A stretch of DNA of 64,000 bases, from contig CM026428.1 in NCBI GenBank assembly GCA_014871385.1, forward strand, positions 8,501,571 to 8,565,570. Reading direction: 5' to 3'. Shown one piece after another: positions 58,508-64,000 of the stretch. The position numbers and the translations under genes are program-made. The stretch's first letter is position 1, and every line of letters begins with the position of its first letter. The notes beneath the pieces were generated by a model. The model saw only the letters and a list, made by a program, of their open reading frames with translations, did no database searches and had not been told where the DNA came from. Source of the stretch: Ceratodon purpureus (lineage: Eukaryota > Streptophyta > Bryopsida > Pseudoditrichales > Ditrichaceae).

Positions 58508-59114
58508 CTGCATTCACTCCAGAGCTCAACTCATCAGCTCCGAGTCCCGACAATGAAACACACAGTTTGTGAATTACGAACCTTGCCCCAGAAGTTTGCA
58601 CCAACGCTCCTCAAAAAGTTCATAAACCAATAAGTACTGTAACCTTGCATTACAATCTAGGTGCTTCTTACAGTATATGACGCGGGCCTAGCAAACTGCG
58701 GTACTTACACAGAGTGTCGCCCCGGATACAACTCAAGACACAGTTAGTAAGCATGCTAGATCCAGCAACTATCAAGACGCTAGGTATCCCTCTCTAACAC
58801 TGTAATGGTCCCTCCCCATGCCATACACCATAGCGTGTCCCTCCTAGCTAGTCCGTTCCCATCTAGATGTCTAGCCATAAAGGCATCGCCCACTCATGAC
58901 TCGATGCCTTAGCTTAAGACATCACTTCCATTGAACAGAATTCCGGCTGGACGAGACAGACCAAGGAGTAGGTACTAATCAACCTTAACTCTTCATTTCA
59001 GCAGGGGGGCACTAGTCTCTACACTACGGATTCACGAGAATATTATGGTCGCATGTATTCACAAGAAAATTAGTACAGGGCCTCTTTTTATTGCTGCAGC
59101 GAGGCCTTGTCCGC

Positions 59115-59150
59115 CTATATATCATTATGTTCAGACATAATGATATATAA
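59115..59150. repeat. Perfect short hairpin (15-bp stem, 4-nt loop)
   Basis: TATATATCATTATGT (59116-59130) and ACATAATGATATATA (59135-59149) are exact inverses around TCAG, set between GCCT and AGGC blocks farther out. Could be a small fold-back relic. Confidence 0.85.
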
Positions 59151-60070
59151 ATATGGAGGCTGACATAAGCACTTGGCTTTTGAATCATCTCGCTGTATTA
59201 ACGGGCCTGGTATGTTGTTTGAAGCAGTTGAAGACCTAGAGCACTTGAACTCTTTCTAGCTTATGCTGCACATGAGTTGCTAACTAGATGCAGCTACACA
59301 TGTTGGCTCTTACTGCTAAATCACCTAAGTGGTCATTTGGTTATGAACTTTATGTCATACACATCAAGTTTTATACCTACCATACGTTACGTTACTACTT
59401 TGTTTGTCATGGCTAGGCTCCACATTAAAACACTCTTCCTGGGACGTGCAGATTCAGAAATGACGCACTAGATGAAGGTCCATTTGGAAAACTCCTAGAC
59501 CAGTACTGATTAGCAACTAGTTAGCAACGCGTAAATGGTAGGACGAGGTAGTCACACCCTTGGAGCTGCAGCCAGTTTTTCTGTATGTGACTTGCTGAAA
59601 TGTGTTACGAGTTTTGTTTAACAAATGAGCATACAAAAGATCTATTTCTTATGATAAAACTCATAATCATCTCACATTATTAACAAAATCTCGACCCCTA
59701 ATCACTAAAAAGAATCTGAAAAAAATCACTAATCCACAGTAGATCATGAAACAAGACTAGGAACAACAAAAATGAAAGGCGACCACCACACACTGTAAAC
59801 CAGATCAACGTTGTGACCCTTAAACCTAGGTAATCAGATGAAACGTATGAAAAAAACTAAACCAACGATAGATATAATTTGGAAACAACATACATAGCCG
59901 GCAGAAATCCACCACGGCACTCTGATTGCTAAAAATATCACACAGTGCAACTGGATGGAATAATAAATAATCCTCAAATCTCAAATCACCTTAGAACTCC
60001 TACTTTTCTAACTGAACATAAGCAACAGAATTTGATGAGAGTCCGTCAATCCTACCCCATTCCTGCACAA

Positions 60071-63000
60071 TTACATACCCCTGAATTTCACTGGAACTGT
60101 CTCTTGAACTTCGCGCCGTCTTAGAGTGCTCCGTAGTTGCACTACTTTTTGTAATGCTAATGTCGTTGAAGCTGGATCAGCAGGTATCTTTGTTGCAGGT
60201 GCAGCACCCTTTAAATTCCTCTGACCTTGCAACTTGGAAGCACTAGGGGGGCGACCCACATTTCTTTTCCGCGGCTTTGGAGTGGGTTCGATGTCAGTAG
60301 CTCCACCCGTCCCCGACATATCCGCACCTGGTACAGGTCCGAGAATCTCTTCGGCTGCCATCTCTACTATCTTCTTAAACTTCTGCATGTGGCCAGCTGT
60401 CGGATGCTTAGATCGACTACGTTTGCGCCCCACGCTGGTTGATTCCAACTCCGCATCTATTCCCCCTGACTCCAGAAGTGTCGAGACAGCTGAAAATCGC
60501 TTAGAATTTCGAGGTCCGGGCGTGGCAGGTCGATCAGACTCCCCTTCACTCTGATCCTCTTCAGCCTCCTCAATATGTTGCCGTGATCGTGTTCCCCCGT
60601 TACGAAACTCTTCAGGGCCACACCACTTCACTAAGCCACTATCAGTGTCGCTTCCAGAGCTCAAATCCTCAATACAAGCCTCTAATTCATCCTCCCTCCC
60701 CTCGGCTACAGTGATCTGAACCTCATCGACATCCTCTTTCGATGGTTCTACAATCGACTCAGTGTTTTTTCTCAACGCGATCATCAGTTAAGTCCAGCAA
60801 GGGGGTCGGCGTTGACTTAGCGTTGTTACGCCCCCATCCTGTAACACGGCCGGCGCATACTGGACAAGATTGGAGCCCTTGGATGCAGACGAAGCAGAAC
60901 ACGTCATGCCCGCAAGCCTGAGGGGGCAAAAGCAGTCCATACATTGTCCAATGTTAACAATCCACCAAAAATTTAAACAAACAGAGCACACCGTATGAGT
61001 ACCTTGTCCAAGCACAATGTTGCATGCACTTTTCACCATCAACAAATACAAAGTGAGATGAAAAACCCAGACGAATTACCTTGATATATACAGAGGCGTC
61101 TCTTGTTTTGCATACTTCACATGTTGGGGTGGAGGCTGTTTTCTCAGCCGGCTCTACAAAACAGAGCTGCTTAGAAGTAACGTCCGTTTGACTTGATTGG
61201 GACAGAGGCGTGATCTTCTCGGGACTATCTTTCCCCCATGACGAAGTCGGAGATGTCGTAGCATCAGTTGTTGCTCCTGCTACAAAACACCAGCAAAGTG
61301 AACACCTCAACTGCATCGACAAAGCAGATGAAAGGAATAAAGAAAAACTGAAGGCATGAAAAGCAAAAAGGAATCATGAAAGGACTGAAGGAAAACCTGA
61401 AGTTTAGGAAGGGCGATTCTAGAGGATTAAAGGAAACTGGGAAAGTCTTGAAAAAAAAAGGACTAAGAAAGGACTGCTTGATGAGTGAGAAAAGGAACGG
61501 AATAAAGGAATCTCTGAGAGATATGAAAAAAATAAAGGACTTAAAAACCTAGGTGATAAAAGACAACAGGAACGGAACAAAGGAAATCGAGAGTCTGTAA
61601 AAAAAAAAAAAAACTAGAAAACTGAACGGTGATAAAGGAATCTGAGTTTGGAAAAAAGGGAAGTACTAAAGAACAAGGGAAATAAAAACAAGGACAGGAA
61701 GGAAATGCAGAACCACGAGGATACAGAGTTCAAACAAAAGGAAAGACGGAGTACTTAAATCCTAAGTTATAGGCAAGGAAGAACGCAACACAGTTTCGGA
61801 AAACTTCAGAGGAAAATGAGGACGGAAACGCCAGACAAAGGATCTCCGAACAGTTCTCTGCGATCAGTTAGTATACTAGAAAAGACGACAGGAAACTCTA
61901 AACCGGAATATACAAACCGGAAGCAAAAGATCTTGGTCATGAAGTAAAAACACAACAAAAGCGAAGGATCAGTTAGTGCAAGATAACAGAACCGGGTGCA
62001 CAAGCACGACTGGAACAGGAATCACAGGCAAAAAAATCCGGACGCTCTGCACTCTAGAGAGTTACCTGATCTTGTGGCTTCACTGCTCTTTCCGGCAAGC
62101 TCCTCCTTCACAGACCGCATCAACTTTGTAGCAACGTCCAGACGAGCACTAGGTCGAATTCCTAGTGCTGTCAAAGTCTTTGCCGCAACGGCTCGTGGCA
62201 ATCGCCAAAGAGACACACCTCTGCCTTCTGAGCATACTCGTAAAGACAGTAAGGATGATACGTGTGACCGCATGCCAAAGATGCATAGTCGAAACACTCG
62301 TACCATAACGAACAAACAGGACAAGCGTTAAGAGTGTGATTCTCGGAAACAGGCAGTTGCGGACTACTTTCAAGGGGTCGAGGATACAAAGCAGCGCCGT
62401 CACCAACATGCATCCTACTCAACTGTTCTCGCATTGACATCAGTACACTCTCTAAAGATGATAACCCTTGTCTCTATCAGGGCATTCTTCTCAGAGCTTC
62501 TTAGCACCCTACACTGCAATTCTTTGATCGCTCCATTACAACCTACTATCGCCTCGCCGCAAAGCCGGACCGTCAGTTGATCAGAAGCCTTACTGAAAGA
62601 TAGTGCGTCCCTCTCTGACAAGAGCTTAGCAATTCTTCTTTAACTACGGAGGTTCAGTGGCAAGGTCACTGTTCTGCTCAAACTCTACAAGGTTACCTTT
62701 CTTTGCTTCTATAGAACACTGCAATGGAAGCTCCTCTTCACTCAACCGCTCGAGCCGCATTTGAACCTCACCCAGCATAAGCTCCCGATCACCTAAGAGC
62801 AGTTTCTCTCTTCGAAGTTTATCTTCCAAGGCTAACAATTCAGCACGACTCTCGGCCAACTCAGTCTTGCTCTCTTGGGCTATTACTTCGTGGTTTTTAA
62901 TGGCCCTCACCATGCTCTCAATCTCGTCTCTCCCCAACACGGACCACAAACTCCTGACCTACCCTTACTGCCTTTCTTGGCCATGGCTACGCCCTCAGAC

Positions 63001-63494
63001 TTCACAATCCCCTCTGATTTCACAGAAAGTGTAAGCGACTCTGGAAACCCTAGGCCCTCCTTCCCTACGGTACATCTCTTCTTGCCAAGAACAGACACAA
63101 AATTTCCCTTTCTCTCATCACCCTCCCTCTCTCTCTCTCTCTTCTCCTTCCTATCCTCGGACTTCCTCCTCAACGCCTCTCTGACCTTTCTCCTCTCCGC
63201 GGCGAACTGCGCCCAGTTCACATTTCGCCCCAATGACATACATATCAAACCCCTCGCAAAAGAAAGGGTTATCTCCTTGTTGGGGGGTTCATCAGTCTCA
63301 TACACTCTGCGGTAGAGACTTAGAATCTGGGCTTGTTCCTCATCCGAGCACTTTGCGGTATACTTCCACCCCGATTTCGAGCTCTTGGGGCCGAAGTAAC
63401 TGCACACAGTCGTCTCCGAAACTTCCTCACGGATGTCACTTATTAGGAGGTCCCCTGTAGGAAGCCCCTCGCAACTATACCGAGACTGTGCCAT
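60071..63494 (-). pseudogene. Unknown-domain/coiled-coil/RING/AT-hook gene, paralogue 2, frameshifted
   Basis: Read on the minus strand. ATG 63494 starts a domain (GLPTGDLLISDIREEV, ETDEPPNKEITLSFARGL, GRNVNWAQFAAERR) paralogous to the gene at 57397. A basic stretch follows, then a coiled coil (62950-62650), a Cys/His-rich RING-H2-like finger (CPVC, CGHTYHPYC, CLFGDC; 62330-62200), and a C3HC4 RING split over two exons: CEVCKTRDASVYIK at 61125-61080, joined in phase to ACGHDVFCFVCIQGLQSCPV from 60917. An acidic region and an AT-hook (RKRNVGRPP, about 60265) end the protein at 60071. Frames shift near 62640, 62430 and 62200, and in the T6 run at 60765-60770. It is therefore broken, or the assembly has indel errors. 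A RING plus AT-hook suggests a nuclear chromatin or ubiquitin role; this is inference. Confidence 0.55.
61350..61700. repeat. Purine-rich intron with GGAATAAAGGAA-type repeats
   Basis: Many imprecise copies of AAAGGAACGGAATAAAGGAA-like words with poly-A runs, inside the paralogue 2 gene. It is the inverse-strand counterpart of the transposase intron at 51080-51510. Confidence 0.65.
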
Positions 63495-64000
63495 CTACGA
63501 AACATCAAGAAATCAATTCAGAAACAAGAAAGATGCCAAGAAACAACGAAATGGGAAAGGACGATGACTTAATGGCAAAGCAGGAAGCGACTTACAGGGG
63601 CTGACAGAAGATTCGCGGGGGAGCCTGTGCACTGCCAGTACACGCGTGCGAGAGAGAATTGCGGGAAAGTGTAAAACTGCTGGATGCGAGCAACCACCGT
63701 GCCATTTCATCAGATCCGTTGGCGCCATTTCCAGCCAGCAGAATTCTCGCGGGAAATCCATGTTGGCGCTTCACCTTCTCCACTCCGGATCAGGAAACGG
63801 CTCGAAACCCTACTGTACAATCTCAAGAAGCGACATCTGTCCGGGACTCCCCATGTCGGCAGGGGATACCCTGATCGGGCCATCACCCAGGAAGGCTCTA
63901 GGATTTGAAGCAACAAACGTTGCATTAGCTGTACGTCACAAAAGACTTAATGCTCCACTGCTCTCATTCTAACATTCTTTCACATGTTTCTAGATTCATT
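63495..64000. other. Upstream region of paralogue 2, right window edge
   Basis: GC-balanced DNA that may hold the promoter of the minus-strand gene starting at 63494 and possibly the right end of the element. Frames here lack recognisable content. No terminal repeat could be matched to the left side near 49.6 kb. Confidence 0.4.

Larger units (their letters stand above)
57901..60070. other. Spacer inside the composite element
   Basis: Apart from the orphan exon (58332-58507) and the hairpin at 59115, I find no gene. Frames are short and unlike anything known. TATCCCTCTCTAACACTGTA at 58784-58803 resembles the start of the last transposase exon (53031), perhaps a stray copy. Confidence 0.4.
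49600..63600. mobile_element. Large composite DNA transposon (boundaries not resolved)
   Basis: I group the transposase gene (49792-54059, +), captured host exons (54328-55450, +) and the two minus-strand paralogous gene relics (55676-57397 and 60071-63494) as one element. Three observations support this. All the genes here are unknown in the host context or transposon-like. The two minus-strand genes share a domain. Introns and spacers at 51080-51510, 57775-57900 and 61350-61700 carry the same CCTTTAAT/TTCCGTTATTCC-type short repeat, inverted according to gene direction. I found no terminal inverted repeat, so the limits are approximate and two adjacent or nested elements cannot be excluded. 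Confidence 0.45.

Noticed and set aside
49678..63730. Shared GGCGCCATTTCC word at 49680 and 63718 as transposon ends
   Set aside because: Both copies are in the same orientation and no flanking similarity extends the match, so they are not terminal inverted repeats; chance or a transcription-factor-type site is as likely.
1..64000. tRNA, rRNA and CRISPR arrays
   Set aside because: Scanning by eye found no tRNA cloverleaf signature, no rRNA-like stretch and no regularly spaced repeats with unique spacers; a tRNAscan run would be needed to exclude a tRNA firmly.

Overview
The window looks like nuclear DNA of a land plant. Its genes have many GT-AG introns, and they match conserved plant families: Mediator subunit 27, a UBC23/UBC24(PHO2)-type E2, a plant CorA-like protein, an ASI1/IBM2-type BAH-RRM protein and a PRISE (progesterone 5-beta-reductase/iridoid synthase-like) reductase. 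An RNI-type leucine-rich-repeat protein and the mix of transposons make a seedless plant such as a moss my best guess, but the sequence alone does not settle the species.

Layout. 1-6.8 kb: a decayed transposon region with a SWIM-zinc-finger transposase pseudogene flanked by two minus-strand accessory-like ORFs. 7.8-9.9 kb: a nearly intact Tc1-type (DD34E) element whose right terminal repeat was later split by a 346-bp fold-back element. 10.3-13.4 kb (+): MED27, tail to tail with the giant E2 at 20.9-14.3 kb (-). 26.5-22.2 kb (-): CorA-like gene. 33.6-28.8 kb (-): ASI1-like gene. 34-39.3 kb: AT-rich, gene-free. 39.75-41.1 kb (+): PRISE reductase. 43.2-44.6 kb (+): LRR protein. 44.6-49.8 kb: AT-rich, full of diverged tandem repeats. 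49.8-63.5 kb: what looks like one large composite transposon, with a 941-codon DDE-like transposase interrupted by one TGA, captured host exons (OST48, kinesin-14), two paralogous minus-strand genes of an unknown domain family, and RING and AT-hook segments.

I assembled exon models by hand that stay in phase for MED27 (8 exons, 478 aa), the E2 (12 exons, 1146 aa), the CorA-like protein (8 exons, 622 aa), PRISE (2 exons, 393 aa), most of ASI1 (9 exons, about 779 aa) and the large transposase (4 exons). The host genes are unrelated housekeeping and regulatory functions (transcription, ubiquitin conjugation, ion transport, chromatin/RNA processing, NADPH reduction) and show no pathway clustering.

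The most interesting points are the nested Tc1/fold-back insertion with target duplications readable for both events, the composite transposon with captured exons and a novel paralogous domain, a duplicated 5' leader shared by the neighbouring CorA-like and ASI1-like genes, and in-frame stops in transposon genes that all fit C-to-T change at CG or CHG sites.
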